Origin: Akkermansia sp.
GTDB taxonomy: Bacteria; Verrucomicrobiota; Verrucomicrobiia; Verrucomicrobiales; Akkermansiaceae
Direction of reading: 5' to 3'
Length of the DNA stretch: 57,086 nt
Assembly (NCBI GenBank): GCA_017415995.1
Contig: JAFQDN010000056.1
Coordinates: 1 to 57,086, forward strand
In this document: positions 17,394 through 26,567 of the stretch, piece by piece
Position numbering within the stretch: position 1 is the first letter of the stretch
Layout of the letters: each line of letters begins with the position of its first letter
Translations under genes and position numbers: made by a program
Notes under the pieces: generated by a model
Database searches by the model: none
The model's input: the letters and a program-made list of their open reading frames with translations, nothing else
What the model was told of the DNA's origin: nothing

Positions 17394-18500
17394 TTAATTC
17401 ACCCCCAAAACCTCACCAAGCACGGCTAAGCAGCGGGCGTTTTCAGGCTTGGAACCTACGGTGATACGGATGTAATCAGGTAAGCCATAGCCATCCATGT
17501 GGCGGAGAATAACCCCTTTTGCAAGACAGGCATTGAAAACGTTGCGTCCCTGGCCAGTTTTAACAAGAATAAAGTTACCGTGGCTGGGGATATAGTCGAT
17601 ATTCCAACGTTCGAAAGCAGAATAAAACTGTTTTTTACCTTCGTTTACCATGTGAACAGATGCAGCCAAGTGGGCATCGTCATCAAGAGCGGCAGCAGTG
17701 GCAACCTGAGCCATCAGGTTCATGTTAAAAGGAGTCCTGGCTTTATTGAGCAAATCCGCTATCTCCGGAGTAGTAATACCATAACCGGCACGGAGCCCCG
17801 CAAGGCCATATGCCTTAGAAAAGGTACGCAAAATAATCACATTTTTGCCCTGCTTAACATATTTGAGCGTATCAGGCTTAACATCGGCAAAATCAATATA
17901 TGCTTCATCGAACGCAACAATAACGTGCTCAGGCACCTGCTCCATAAAGGAATCCATTTCCTCTTGGTACACCATGGTGCCGAGAGGATTAGTCGGATTC
18001 GTAATAAATACCAAGCGAGTTTGAGGAGTGATTGCCTGGAGCATACCCTTCAAATCATGACTCCAGTCCGGTTTATTATCCACCTCCACATAACGAGCGC
18101 CGAAAAGCTTGCACATGATGGGGTACATGGAAAAGCCATGCTTAGCAGCCACAAGTTCAATTCCTTCATGAAGACAGGCGTGGCAAAGCAACTCAATAAT
18201 TTCACTGCTGCCGCTACCCACAACGGTTTGAACAAAATCTACACCGAATCTATCTGCAAGTTTGCTTCTCAACACGTATGAAGCACCATCAGGATAAATA
18301 TGGACACCGGAAGCAGCATCCTGCATAGCTTTAATAGCTAATGGCGAAGGACCGAGCGAATTCTCATTGGAGGCCAATTTCACAATATCACCCGGAGCCA
18401 AACCTAACTCACGAGCGGTTTCTTCAATAGGCTTGCCGGGCTGATAAGCGACCAAATCCAACACATACGGATTCGCATATTGAGTGATGCTGCTCTTCAT
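17394..18500 (-). CDS. hisC: Histidinol-phosphate aminotransferase
   Basis: A PLP-dependent class I/II aminotransferase making histidinol phosphate in histidine synthesis. The 368-residue length from the ATG at 18500 fits, with KLASNENSLGPSP at the N-terminus, FDEAYIDF, and the Schiff-base lysine in TFSKAYGLAGLRAGYG near residue 228. An in-frame start at 18608 is rejected because the promoter lies between it and 18500. No other his genes are nearby; some relatives act on aromatic amino acids, so dual use is possible. Confidence 0.88.
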   Translation of the reverse strand: MKSSITQYANPYVLDLVAYQPGKPIEETARELGLAPGDIVKLASNENSLGPSPLAIKAMQDAASGVHIYPDGASYVLRSKLADRFGVDFVQTVVGSGSSEIIELLCHACLHEGIELVAAKHGFSMYPIMCKLFGARYVEVDNKPDWSHDLKGMLQAITPQTRLVFITNPTNPLGTMVYQEEMDSFMEQVPEHVIVAFDEAYIDFADVKPDTLKYVKQGKNVIILRTFSKAYGLAGLRAGYGITTPEIADLLNKARTPFNMNLMAQVATAAALDDDAHLAASVHMVNEGKKQFYSAFERWNIDYIPSHGNFILVKTGQGRNVFNACLAKGVILRHMDGYGLPDYIRITVGSKPENARCLAVLGEVLGVN

Positions 18501-18510
18501 AACGGGCGAG

Positions 18511-18539
18511 ATTATAATACAGCGGAGCAGACAAATCAA
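18511..18539 (-). promoter_or_regulatory. Sigma-70-type promoter of hisC
   Basis: On the minus strand: TTGATT (18539-18534), 17-bp spacer, perfect TATAAT (18516-18511). The expected start is only about four bases before the hisC ATG at 18500, another near-leaderless arrangement. Confidence 0.7.
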
Positions 18540-18628
18540 GCACGGATTGCAACTGCCTCTTAATTTATTAAGCAAATGTCGCATTGCAGGATTGTCAAGA
18601 GAGCGCAAATATGATAGATGTCTTGTGT

Positions 18629-20260
18629 ATGATTCGCCGTTTATCCACCATTATGACAGTGCTGAGCAGTATTCTGCTATACAGTTGCGGAGATGGTGAA
18701 ACATCCGCGCAGCATTTTGCGAACAAGCGAATCTTACTAATAGGCAATAATTCTGAGCCCCAGAGCTTAGATCCGCACAAGGCTACCGCCGTCGCAGACG
18801 GAAAAATCATCAGCACCTTGCTGGAAGGGCTTGTTCGCCCGCACCCTCAGAGAGATGGAGAGATATTACCGGGAGTAGCAAAAGATTGGCAGCACGATGA
18901 AACCGCCAAGGAATGGACATTCCGACTGCGAAAGGAAGCGCGATGGAGCGATGGCCGCCCCGTAACAGCCCATGATTTTGCCTACGCATACCAAAGGTTA
19001 CTGCATCCGCAATTCGGGGGTAAATATGCAGAAATGCTCTACCCCATCCTCGGAGCGGAAGAATATAATAAAGGTCAGACACCATGGGAAAACGTTGGAG
19101 TAAAGGTCATAAATGACCATACCCTTAAACTGACCCTAAAGGGGCCGACACCTCATCTGCCTCAACTTATGTTGCATTTTACATGGTATCCTATACCCCG
19201 GCATCATGTAGAGGCTAACGGAGGAATGTTGGATCGCCGTAGCAAGTGGACGCAACAAAACAACTGGGTGGGTAATGGAGCCTATATTCCGCACCAACAC
19301 CAATTCAACAACTATCTCAGCGTCATTCCAAACCCCCGGTATCATCGCCGCAACGAACTGAAAAACAACGGAATTCGTTTTTTACCAATCGTCAACGGTT
19401 ACACGGAAACGCGTATGTACTTCGGCGGAAAACTGCACATAACAAACAATGTACCGCCGGAAATGATATCCTATGCCAAAACACGCACGCATGAAGACTT
19501 TTGCCGAGATCCGTATTACTGTACCATATTCTACAGATTGAATACAACCCGAGCACCCCTCAATGACGCAAGAGTGAGAGAAGCCCTCAGCTTAGCCATA
19601 GACCGAGAAGCACTCGTTCAAAAAGTGGTAAGAAACGCCGGAATACCTGCATATGGCTTCACGCCCCCCGGAGCCGGCTATACACAAGCACCGACACCAT
19701 CGGCCACACTGAACCAACAACAACGTAACGAAAAGGCAAAACAATTATTAGCAGACGCTGGATATGCCGGAGGCGCAGGATTTCCAACCCTGGAACTCAT
19801 GACAACCTCTCGAGATGTGCAACGCATTATGGCAGAAACCATTCAAGCAATGTGGGCAGACACACTCGGCATACATGTCGAAATACGTTCCTGCGAATGG
19901 ACAGCCTACAAAGCAGCACAACAAAGCATGAATTACGACATCTCGTCATCCTCATGGAGCGGAGATTACTTGGATCCTGCAACCTTTGTGGAACTTTGGA
20001 GAACCGGAGGAGGCAACAACAACACAGGATGGAGCAATGAGCAATTTGATGCACAGCTCACCTCCGCCACAGCAACCGGCAACACTCAGCAGCGGCTGCA
20101 ACATCTGCAAAACGCCGAACAAATCATGCTGCGGGAGCACCCCATAATTCCTTTGTACTACAGCGAACGCACCTACTTACGTTCCTCTCGACATGTGCGA
20201 GGCTGGCAACCTCGATTACTGGATAATTTCCCCTTAGACGCAGTAGAAATCAAACCATGA
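18629..20260 (+). CDS. Peptide ABC transporter substrate-binding lipoprotein (OppA/DppA family)
   Basis: A family 5 extracellular solute-binding protein. From the ATG at 18629 the product is 543 residues with a lipoprotein signal (MIRRLST, hydrophobic stretch, lipobox LYSC, Cys20). ATGs at 18611 and 18584 are alternatives. Family features include PQSLDPHKATAVAD at the N-terminus, EWTFRLRKEARWSDG, and WSGDYLDPATF near the C-terminus. It binds oligopeptides in the periplasm and hands them to the OppB/OppC channel encoded next, whose start overlaps its stop by four bases. Confidence 0.88.
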   Translation: MIRRLSTIMTVLSSILLYSCGDGETSAQHFANKRILLIGNNSEPQSLDPHKATAVADGKIISTLLEGLVRPHPQRDGEILPGVAKDWQHDETAKEWTFRLRKEARWSDGRPVTAHDFAYAYQRLLHPQFGGKYAEMLYPILGAEEYNKGQTPWENVGVKVINDHTLKLTLKGPTPHLPQLMLHFTWYPIPRHHVEANGGMLDRRSKWTQQNNWVGNGAYIPHQHQFNNYLSVIPNPRYHRRNELKNNGIRFLPIVNGYTETRMYFGGKLHITNNVPPEMISYAKTRTHEDFCRDPYYCTIFYRLNTTRAPLNDARVREALSLAIDREALVQKVVRNAGIPAYGFTPPGAGYTQAPTPSATLNQQQRNEKAKQLLADAGYAGGAGFPTLELMTTSRDVQRIMAETIQAMWADTLGIHVEIRSCEWTAYKAAQQSMNYDISSSSWSGDYLDPATFVELWRTGGGNNNTGWSNEQFDAQLTSATATGNTQQRLQHLQNAEQIMLREHPIIPLYYSERTYLRSSRHVRGWQPRLLDNFPLDAVEIKP

Positions 20261-21183
20261 TTAAATTATTACTCAGACGCTTGGCGCAGGGGGTAATTGT
20301 CATCTTTGTGCTCAAGACCATAACGTTTTTCCTGGTACGCATGCTACCGGGCAATCCCTTTTTAGGGGAACGGAAATTGCCGCAACATGTAATGGACCAG
20401 CTTAACAACCTTTACGGATTGGACCAAAGTGCCATTGTTCAATACTACAATTATTGGAAAGGAATATTGACAAACGGGGATTTCGGCCCCTCACTGGTAA
20501 GAGAAGGGCTTCAAGTATCCACCATTATAGCAGAGGCATTTCCGGTGTCACTGGCACTGGGCATTTGCGGCATGTTCATAGCAATCATACTCGGAATCCC
20601 GGCAGGCATGTTGAGTGCCTATTACCGGAACCGCTGGCCGGACACCATACTCATGTTACTGGCCATGCTGGGCATCTGCATACCGGCGTTTGTAATCGGG
20701 CCACTGTTTGGGAAAACCCTAGGAAATATGCCTGGGCTGAGTGTAGCCGGATGGGACAACCCGCTGTGCATCGTATTACCGGCGCTGACACTGGGCTTAA
20801 TCAACGCAGCATATTTGGCCAGACTCACCCGCGGAGGCATGTTGGAGGTTTTAGCCCAAGATTTCATACGCACAGCCAAAGCAAAAGGCGCCGGCACATT
20901 CCGCATCTTATTCATACACGCGCTGCGCAGCGGACTGCTTCCCGCTGTATCATATTTAGGGCCGGCTTTTGCAGCACTTATCACAGGTTCATTTGTGGTA
21001 GAAACCTGCTTCCAAGTGCCGGGAATGGGGTTACACTTCGTCAATGCAACAACGGACCGCGACTACTTTCTCATACAAGGACTCGTTCTTTGTTACGGCA
21101 TTCTGATCGTGCTGGCAAATCTCATTGTAGATTTAGCCCTAGTTGCACTCAACCCTCGACTGCGAGCACAAGGAACAGCATAA
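20257..21183 (+). CDS. Peptide ABC transporter permease (OppB/DppB family)
   Basis: A 308-residue permease with six predicted membrane segments. It begins with the family start (RRLAQGVIVIFVLKTITFFLV), has the GNPF and YGLDQS region of the periplasmic loop, and carries the cytoplasmic EAA loop FIRTAKAKGA that docks on an ABC ATPase. It overlaps the binding-protein gene by four bases and is followed four bases later by the partner permease. Confidence 0.88.
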   Translation: MIKLLLRRLAQGVIVIFVLKTITFFLVRMLPGNPFLGERKLPQHVMDQLNNLYGLDQSAIVQYYNYWKGILTNGDFGPSLVREGLQVSTIIAEAFPVSLALGICGMFIAIILGIPAGMLSAYYRNRWPDTILMLLAMLGICIPAFVIGPLFGKTLGNMPGLSVAGWDNPLCIVLPALTLGLINAAYLARLTRGGMLEVLAQDFIRTAKAKGAGTFRILFIHALRSGLLPAVSYLGPAFAALITGSFVVETCFQVPGMGLHFVNATTDRDYFLIQGLVLCYGILIVLANLIVDLALVALNPRLRAQGTA

Positions 21184-21187
21184 CGAC

Positions 21188-22132
21188 ATGAAAACACCTC
21201 AATATCAACAAGGCAACTCGCTGTGGAAAGATGCTCAAAAACGGCTTTTCCGCAATAAGGCAGCCATGATGGCGCTTTACTTTTTAATCGCTATGTTTGT
21301 TGCGTGTTTCGTGTTACCCTTGTTCCCTATCATCGATAACCCCAACACAACCAACTTAGACAACATCGCAGCCCCCTGCTCCATGCAACATCCGTTCGGC
21401 ACGGATCAACTTGGCAGAGACCTTTTGGCTCGCGTATTATACGGAGGTCGCATTTCCCTTTTAGTCGGTTTGGTTGCAACAATAGTGGCACTGGTTATCG
21501 GGCTTATATACGGGCTTATATCCGGATACATAGGCGGAAGGACAGATGCCCTGATGATGAGAACGGTAGATGTTCTTTTTGCACTTCCGTTCATCGTATT
21601 AGTCATCGTTTTTTCCCTGAGCATCGAACAGCCCAGCCGAGAATTAACCGAATGGGTAATCAGCACCACCGGATGGAGTCGCGAATCAGTCGCACCGATT
21701 TTAGGTTTAGTTCCGTTATTCATAGCTATAGGTGCATTAGGATGGCTGACCTTAGCGCGAATCGTACGCACACAGACGCAAGAAATTAAGTCCCAAGAGT
21801 ACATACAAGCAGCACGTTCACTCGGTTTAAGCCATATTCGCATACTATTCCGGCACATTGCTCCTAATCTGATGGGTACCGTTGTAGTCTATACAACACT
21901 GGCCGTGCCGGGTATAATGCTGACAGAATCCACCCTATCATTCATCGGTTTGGGAGTAAAAGCTCCGAACTCGTCGTGGGGTACCCTCATTAAAGAAGGA
22001 GCAGACAGAATGGAAGTAACCCCTGAACTACTGCTTTTTCCGACCTTATTTTTCTGTCTTACCCTCTTGGCACTCAATTTTCTCGGAGATGGATTACGAG
22101 ATGCCATCGATCCAAAATCAGCAAAGGATTAG
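21188..22132 (+). CDS. Peptide ABC transporter permease (OppC/DppC family)
   Basis: A 314-residue permease from the ATG at 21188, preferred to an upstream alternative at 21143 that lies inside oppB. Typical features: an N-terminal membrane helix, HPFGTDQLGRDLLARVLYGG after it, and the EAA loop YIQAARSLGLSH, then VPGIMLTESTLSFIGLG. The operon stops here without the OppD/OppF ATPases, so these must be encoded elsewhere. Confidence 0.9.
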   Translation: MKTPQYQQGNSLWKDAQKRLFRNKAAMMALYFLIAMFVACFVLPLFPIIDNPNTTNLDNIAAPCSMQHPFGTDQLGRDLLARVLYGGRISLLVGLVATIVALVIGLIYGLISGYIGGRTDALMMRTVDVLFALPFIVLVIVFSLSIEQPSRELTEWVISTTGWSRESVAPILGLVPLFIAIGALGWLTLARIVRTQTQEIKSQEYIQAARSLGLSHIRILFRHIAPNLMGTVVVYTTLAVPGIMLTESTLSFIGLGVKAPNSSWGTLIKEGADRMEVTPELLLFPTLFFCLTLLALNFLGDGLRDAIDPKSAKD

Positions 22133-22134
22133 AC

Positions 22135-22162
22135 TTGCAATATTGGCACAAAATTGTAAAAT
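22135..22162 (+). promoter_or_regulatory. Promoter of the rsmA-NUDIX gene
   Basis: TTGCAA (22135-22140), 16-bp spacer, TAAAAT (22157-22162), with the ATG at 22172. The predicted start is within about three bases of the start codon. Confidence 0.5.
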
Positions 22163-22171
22163 AAAGAAGAG

Positions 22172-23524
22172 ATGAATGCAACTCAGATTCACGAAGTTCT
22201 CAACAAATTCGATGTCTCGCCCTCAAAATCATTGGGGCAGAATTTTCTTATTGATGAAAACATTGCAAAATGGATAGTCAGCCAACTGGAAATTACAGCT
22301 GACGACTGTGTTGTTGAGGTTGGACCGGGAACCGGCGCGCTCACCGAGCACATGGCACCACTGTGCCGGAAACTGATACTGGTAGAATTTGATGCCAGAT
22401 TGGCAGAATATCAGAAAAACCGGTGGGCAAACACCCCGCATGTAGAAGTACACCACGCAGATGGAGCAACGTGGGATCCTCGTCAACTTTTTGCGGAACA
22501 ACCCGTCAAATTCATGGGCAACCTCCCCTATTCTGCCGGAGGCGCTATATTGGCAAACTTCTTAACATCCCCCTGCGCATGCAGCCGCGCCGTTGTAATG
22601 CTGCAAAAAGAGTTTATAGACCGCATATTAGCCACCCCGGGAGACGATGCATACGGACTGTTATCGTTACGAATACAAATGGACTGGGTACCTAAAGCCC
22701 TCAAAACAGTACCGCCGGAAGCATTTTCACCACGGCCGAAAATAGACTCAACGGTAATGCTACTCACGCCACGTCCGGCAAAAGAATTACCTCCATATGA
22801 CCACCGTTATATGGACGAGCTGATGCGCAGGTGCTTTTCACAACGGCGCAAGCAAATGCATAAGCAGCTACCTAAAGAACCGGATTGGAAAGAAGTTGCA
22901 ACAGCCATCGGAATCCCCGTTACAGCAAGGCCAGAAGAGCTAGGATTGGAACAATGGGTTGCACTCACGAGAGCTTATGATCCGAATCCGCTTGCAACAA
23001 TAGCCCAAAACGAGGATGAGATTTTCGACGTTGTAGACGAGCAGGATAATGTTCTTAAACAGGCTTCACGAAAAGAAGTTCACGAACAGAAACTCATACA
23101 CAGAGCCGTCCACGTATTGGTGTTCAGCAAGAAAACACATGATTGTCTTCTTCAAAAGCGCTCCGCTTACAAAGACAAGCACCCCGGTGTGTGGGATTCC
23201 TCCGCAGCCGGCCATTTGGATGCCGGAGAAACGTACGAAGAAGCCGCAATCCGTGAGCTTCGCGAGGAACTCGGTATCGAAGACGCTAAGCTCATTCATG
23301 TATGCAATTTACCACCTTCGGAAGCCACAGGGTGGGAACACGTCGGACTTTACGCGGCGTTACATGACGGGAAAGTACATTTCCCGGCAGCAGAAATCGA
23401 AGGAGTCATCCCTTTTTCACCCACGTTGATAGACAAATGGTTGCAACGCAGACCGGAGGATTTCGCAAGCTCCTTTTCACAATGTTGGAAAGCCGTACGC
23501 CCCATGATTATCGAGAATAAATAA
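22172..23524 (+). CDS. rsmA: 16S rRNA dimethyladenosine transferase fused to a NUDIX hydrolase
   Basis: A 450-residue fusion. Residues 1-~265 are RsmA/KsgA, which dimethylates the two adjacent adenines in the helix 45 loop of 16S rRNA: QNFLID (23-28), SAM motif VEVGPGTGAL, and catalytic NLPYS (N117-Y120). After a short linker, residues ~275-450 form a NUDIX domain of the isopentenyl-diphosphate-isomerase/YfcD-like type (HRAVHVLVF), with an intact NUDIX box starting at G347: GX5EX7REXXEEXG as GHLDAGE...RELREELG. Both halves keep their catalytic residues. The frame is continuous, so the fusion is not an assembly artefact within this sequence. RsmA alone is normally ~270 residues. Confidence 0.9.
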   Translation: MNATQIHEVLNKFDVSPSKSLGQNFLIDENIAKWIVSQLEITADDCVVEVGPGTGALTEHMAPLCRKLILVEFDARLAEYQKNRWANTPHVEVHHADGATWDPRQLFAEQPVKFMGNLPYSAGGAILANFLTSPCACSRAVVMLQKEFIDRILATPGDDAYGLLSLRIQMDWVPKALKTVPPEAFSPRPKIDSTVMLLTPRPAKELPPYDHRYMDELMRRCFSQRRKQMHKQLPKEPDWKEVATAIGIPVTARPEELGLEQWVALTRAYDPNPLATIAQNEDEIFDVVDEQDNVLKQASRKEVHEQKLIHRAVHVLVFSKKTHDCLLQKRSAYKDKHPGVWDSSAAGHLDAGETYEEAAIRELREELGIEDAKLIHVCNLPPSEATGWEHVGLYAALHDGKVHFPAAEIEGVIPFSPTLIDKWLQRRPEDFASSFSQCWKAVRPMIIENK

Positions 23525-23545
23525 CATTTCAACTCACTACAGCAT

Positions 23546-24484
23546 ATGGCCATTCTCTCCCTAGTTGTTCCCTGCTACAATGAAAAAGAAGCCTTACCCT
23601 ACTTCATGGAAGAAGTAGAGAAAGTGACAAAAGAAATCAAAGGCATTGAAACAGAAGTCATTTTAATTAACGATGGCAGCAAGGATGAAACAATAGAAGT
23701 CATTCGAGAGCTCAAAAAAAGCTACTCCTGCATACGTTACTTATCTTTCTCGAGAAACTTCGGCAAAGAGAGCGCCATTTTAGCAGGTCTTGCAGCCTCC
23801 CGAGGAGATTGGACGGCCGTCATGGATGCCGATTTACAAGACCCCCCATCACTCTTACCGGAAATGCTGAAAGCAATACGAGAGGAGGGATATGACTGCG
23901 TCGGAACACGCCGCTCCACTCGCACCGGCGAACCACCCATTCGGTCCTTCTTTGCCCGAATGTTTTACAAACTCATTAACAAGGTATCCAGCACCAAACT
24001 AGTGGACGGAGCCAGAGATTTCAAGCTTTTATCCCGCCCGGCAGTAGATGCTTTATTATCCATGCCGGAAGTCAATCGTTTTTCAAAAGGATTGTATGAA
24101 TGGATAGGATTCCGTACCAAGTGGATAGAGTTTAAGAACGTAGAACGTGTTGCAGGTGAAACGAAATGGTCATTCTGGGGATTGTTCAAATACTCCATAG
24201 AAGGGATAGTTTCATTCACCACCTCCCCCCTGATTCTCTCGGCACTGTTAGGGATACTATTCATGTTCATATCAATAGTAACCCTGCTTTTTCTGATTGT
24301 TCGTCAGCTTATGTACCACAATTCCGTAAGCGGCTGGACCTCCATGGTTTGCATTATTTTGCTACTGAGCGGAGTGCAGCTATTCTGCCTCGGCATTTTC
24401 GGGCAATACTTGGCAAAAATGTACACAGAAATCAAACGCAGACCGCACTACATTATCGCAGAACGTTCCGAGCCGGACAAATAA
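23546..24484 (+). CDS. Polyprenyl-phosphate glycosyltransferase (DPM/GtrB/ArnC-like)
   Basis: A 312-residue GT2 enzyme: N-terminal catalytic domain with LVVPCYNEKEALP, ILINDGSKDET and MDADLQDPP (metal-binding DAD), and a C-terminal pair of membrane helices (~residues 232-260 and 268-295). This layout marks enzymes that move a sugar from a nucleotide onto undecaprenyl phosphate for use outside the cytoplasm, such as GtrB or ArnC. The sugar is unknown. It follows the RsmA-NUDIX gene by 21 bases and converges on comEC. Confidence 0.87.
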   Translation: MAILSLVVPCYNEKEALPYFMEEVEKVTKEIKGIETEVILINDGSKDETIEVIRELKKSYSCIRYLSFSRNFGKESAILAGLAASRGDWTAVMDADLQDPPSLLPEMLKAIREEGYDCVGTRRSTRTGEPPIRSFFARMFYKLINKVSSTKLVDGARDFKLLSRPAVDALLSMPEVNRFSKGLYEWIGFRTKWIEFKNVERVAGETKWSFWGLFKYSIEGIVSFTTSPLILSALLGILFMFISIVTLLFLIVRQLMYHNSVSGWTSMVCIILLLSGVQLFCLGIFGQYLAKMYTEIKRRPHYIIAERSEPDK

Positions 24485-24496
24485 CCCCTCCTGCTC

Positions 24497-26560
24497 TCAC
24501 TTTTTTAACAAGAAGGGATTTTCCGCGGAAATGGGAATAAGCTCAACCCTCTCGGCAGGAATTGTTGTTTCCGGGAGGATTTCGAGGGCATTCGGGAGCA
24601 GAATTATCTGAGAAGCCCCGGTATCCTCCACAAGCTCATGAAGCTCGACGGGTTGGGCTGGATTGCGACCACAAATAACGACATCAACCTTTTTATATTG
24701 CAAAGGAATGCGTTCGTACGTAACAACGGAAGCATCTCCCAAATACATCACACGTTGCTCACCGCATTCCCAAATAACGGCAGGTGTCAAATTCTGCACA
24801 GGGCTTTTCGGCAAATAAGACGGAGGATAGACGACAACATATTTACCGGCTTCCGTAGAAAAGACTTGAGCTTCAGCATCTGTGAAATATGACCGTAGAA
24901 CTGTCAAATCCGGCCAAGTCTCAGTGAGCACCTCGCTTCCACCACACAAAGAAGCCCGTTTTTGAGTCAACAACAATGCGGAAGGCTTAAACCCGCCGTG
25001 AAAAAGAGCAGGTTCAACATTAAATCTGGCCGTTTTTTCACCTCCGCAATTAATGACTACCCCGGGATTGCCCAGCACACAAAAACAATCTCCATACCCG
25101 GTATGCATCACCATGAAGGAATCAGGCGGGGAGGATTCTTCAATAGGCATGTAAGAACCCGGTAATGCAGAAAAAAAGGAAACCACATTAATCAACATCC
25201 CTGCACCATAAAGAGCCAGACCATGCAACCACGCACCGACCACAGGAACCCACGACAACACTAAAGCAGCCGTACCCAATGCCATCACAAGCGGAATAAG
25301 CGGAGATATCACGATATTCGTCAAGAAGCTGAGCAGGTTAAAAGTATGGAAAAAGCCCATTGTAATCGGCAAAGAAACAAGCCAAGCACCAAGAGACACG
25401 ACAATAATTCCTCTGAGCCAAATATCCGATTTCACCACAGCAATATCTGCCTTAGTATACAATTTTTTCGGGATAAAAGAGTCCGGAGCAAACCACGGGC
25501 GGTCCTTCATCAAATACACGGCAGACGCACATATGGAGGCATACACCGCAAATGATAAAACAAAACCGGCATTAAACATTTGCCACGGAGCGAACAATAA
25601 TATTCCGAGAGCAGCAGCAGCCCAAATATTGAGCATACTGACAGGACGCCTCAAACCATAGCCTATTACCACCAAAGCCAGCATCAAAAAAGCGCGTAAA
25701 GCCGGTACGGCAAGGCCGGTCATAAGCACATATGCACCTACGCCTATGAGCAATAATAATGTTCGAAGGTAAGCAGGCATCGGAATATAACGCAACGTAA
25801 AAAGAAGGATTCCGGCAATAATACCAACATGTAAACCGCTGACTGCAAATATATGCAAAACGCCACCTCTTTTGAAAGTATTAACAGTATCCGGCTCAGA
25901 TTTTGACTTATCCCCTAACATCAGAGCACACAACACCTGACAGCGCTTGTCTGTTTCGCAACCCGGAGGAACAAGGACCTGAGCCAAATATTCACGCTGT
26001 GCATCAGCCCAACCCTGCAAAGCAGAAAAAGAAAAAGACCGCCCCAAGTATTCCGAGCGCAGGCAATATAGATTGGCAGCCAGCCCCTGACTTTTCAGCC
26101 AAGTAGCAGTATCAAACATGCCTTCAACATGAGGAGGGAAATACGGCTGAGCCTCAACCGTTGCATGAATATAATCCCCGGCCTTCCAATGCGCATTTTC
26201 CCCTCTCAGCGCCACTCGAACCCCGGTATCCTCAATTTTGAGAATACAGCCATTAGACATGCTGCGCTCAACTGTTCCCCGAATAGACAACGCATGTTCG
26301 TTCTCCAACTTACCGACAAACTCATCATGGTCAATCTTGATGGCGCAATAATGAATAGCAGCCACAGCTGCACAAAGTACGGAACAAAATACAACTCGCA
26401 ACAAACCTACGGAATGAGCAACAATAATGGAGATAATGGTCAGCAAATAATAATAGCCACCGCAAAGAGCACCTACAACACTCAACAGAGGCAATAACAA
26501 CGGAGCTGCCTGCAAATGGTAGCGAAGAACGCGCCGTAATGCCGAACTGTGGTATTTCAT
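24497..26560 (-). CDS. comEC: ComEC/Rec2-type DNA-uptake channel with degenerate hydrolase domain
   Basis: A 687-residue inner-membrane protein. It has two N-terminal helices, an OB-like DUF4131 region (CILKIEDTGVRVALRGENA), then the ComEC competence core of about ten helices with the signature FAVSGLHVGI. The last ~200 residues align in layout with the metallo-beta-lactamase domain (VMHTGYGDCFCV), but the metal motif HxHxDH that should follow LLT is replaced by LLTQKRASLCGG, and later His ligands are also lacking. ComEC moves single-stranded DNA into the cytoplasm during transformation; the domain is proposed to degrade the other strand. It starts seven bases after the cysteine desulfurase. 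Confidence 0.87.
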   Translation of the reverse strand: MKYHSSALRRVLRYHLQAAPLLLPLLSVVGALCGGYYYLLTIISIIVAHSVGLLRVVFCSVLCAAVAAIHYCAIKIDHDEFVGKLENEHALSIRGTVERSMSNGCILKIEDTGVRVALRGENAHWKAGDYIHATVEAQPYFPPHVEGMFDTATWLKSQGLAANLYCLRSEYLGRSFSFSALQGWADAQREYLAQVLVPPGCETDKRCQVLCALMLGDKSKSEPDTVNTFKRGGVLHIFAVSGLHVGIIAGILLFTLRYIPMPAYLRTLLLLIGVGAYVLMTGLAVPALRAFLMLALVVIGYGLRRPVSMLNIWAAAALGILLFAPWQMFNAGFVLSFAVYASICASAVYLMKDRPWFAPDSFIPKKLYTKADIAVVKSDIWLRGIIVVSLGAWLVSLPITMGFFHTFNLLSFLTNIVISPLIPLVMALGTAALVLSWVPVVGAWLHGLALYGAGMLINVVSFFSALPGSYMPIEESSPPDSFMVMHTGYGDCFCVLGNPGVVINCGGEKTARFNVEPALFHGGFKPSALLLTQKRASLCGGSEVLTETWPDLTVLRSYFTDAEAQVFSTEAGKYVVVYPPSYLPKSPVQNLTPAVIWECGEQRVMYLGDASVVTYERIPLQYKKVDVVICGRNPAQPVELHELVEDTGASQIILLPNALEILPETTIPAERVELIPISAENPFLLKK

Positions 26561-26567
26561 ACCATCT

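Noticed and set aside
20454..21191. A 245-codon ORF inside oppB in another frame
   Set aside because: Overlaps a clear permease and is rich in His, Arg and Thr with no domain; shadow frame.
22141..22160. Sigma-54 site (TGGCAC) before rsmA
   Set aside because: The -12 GC is missing at the required 10-base distance; a sigma-70-type pair explains the region better.
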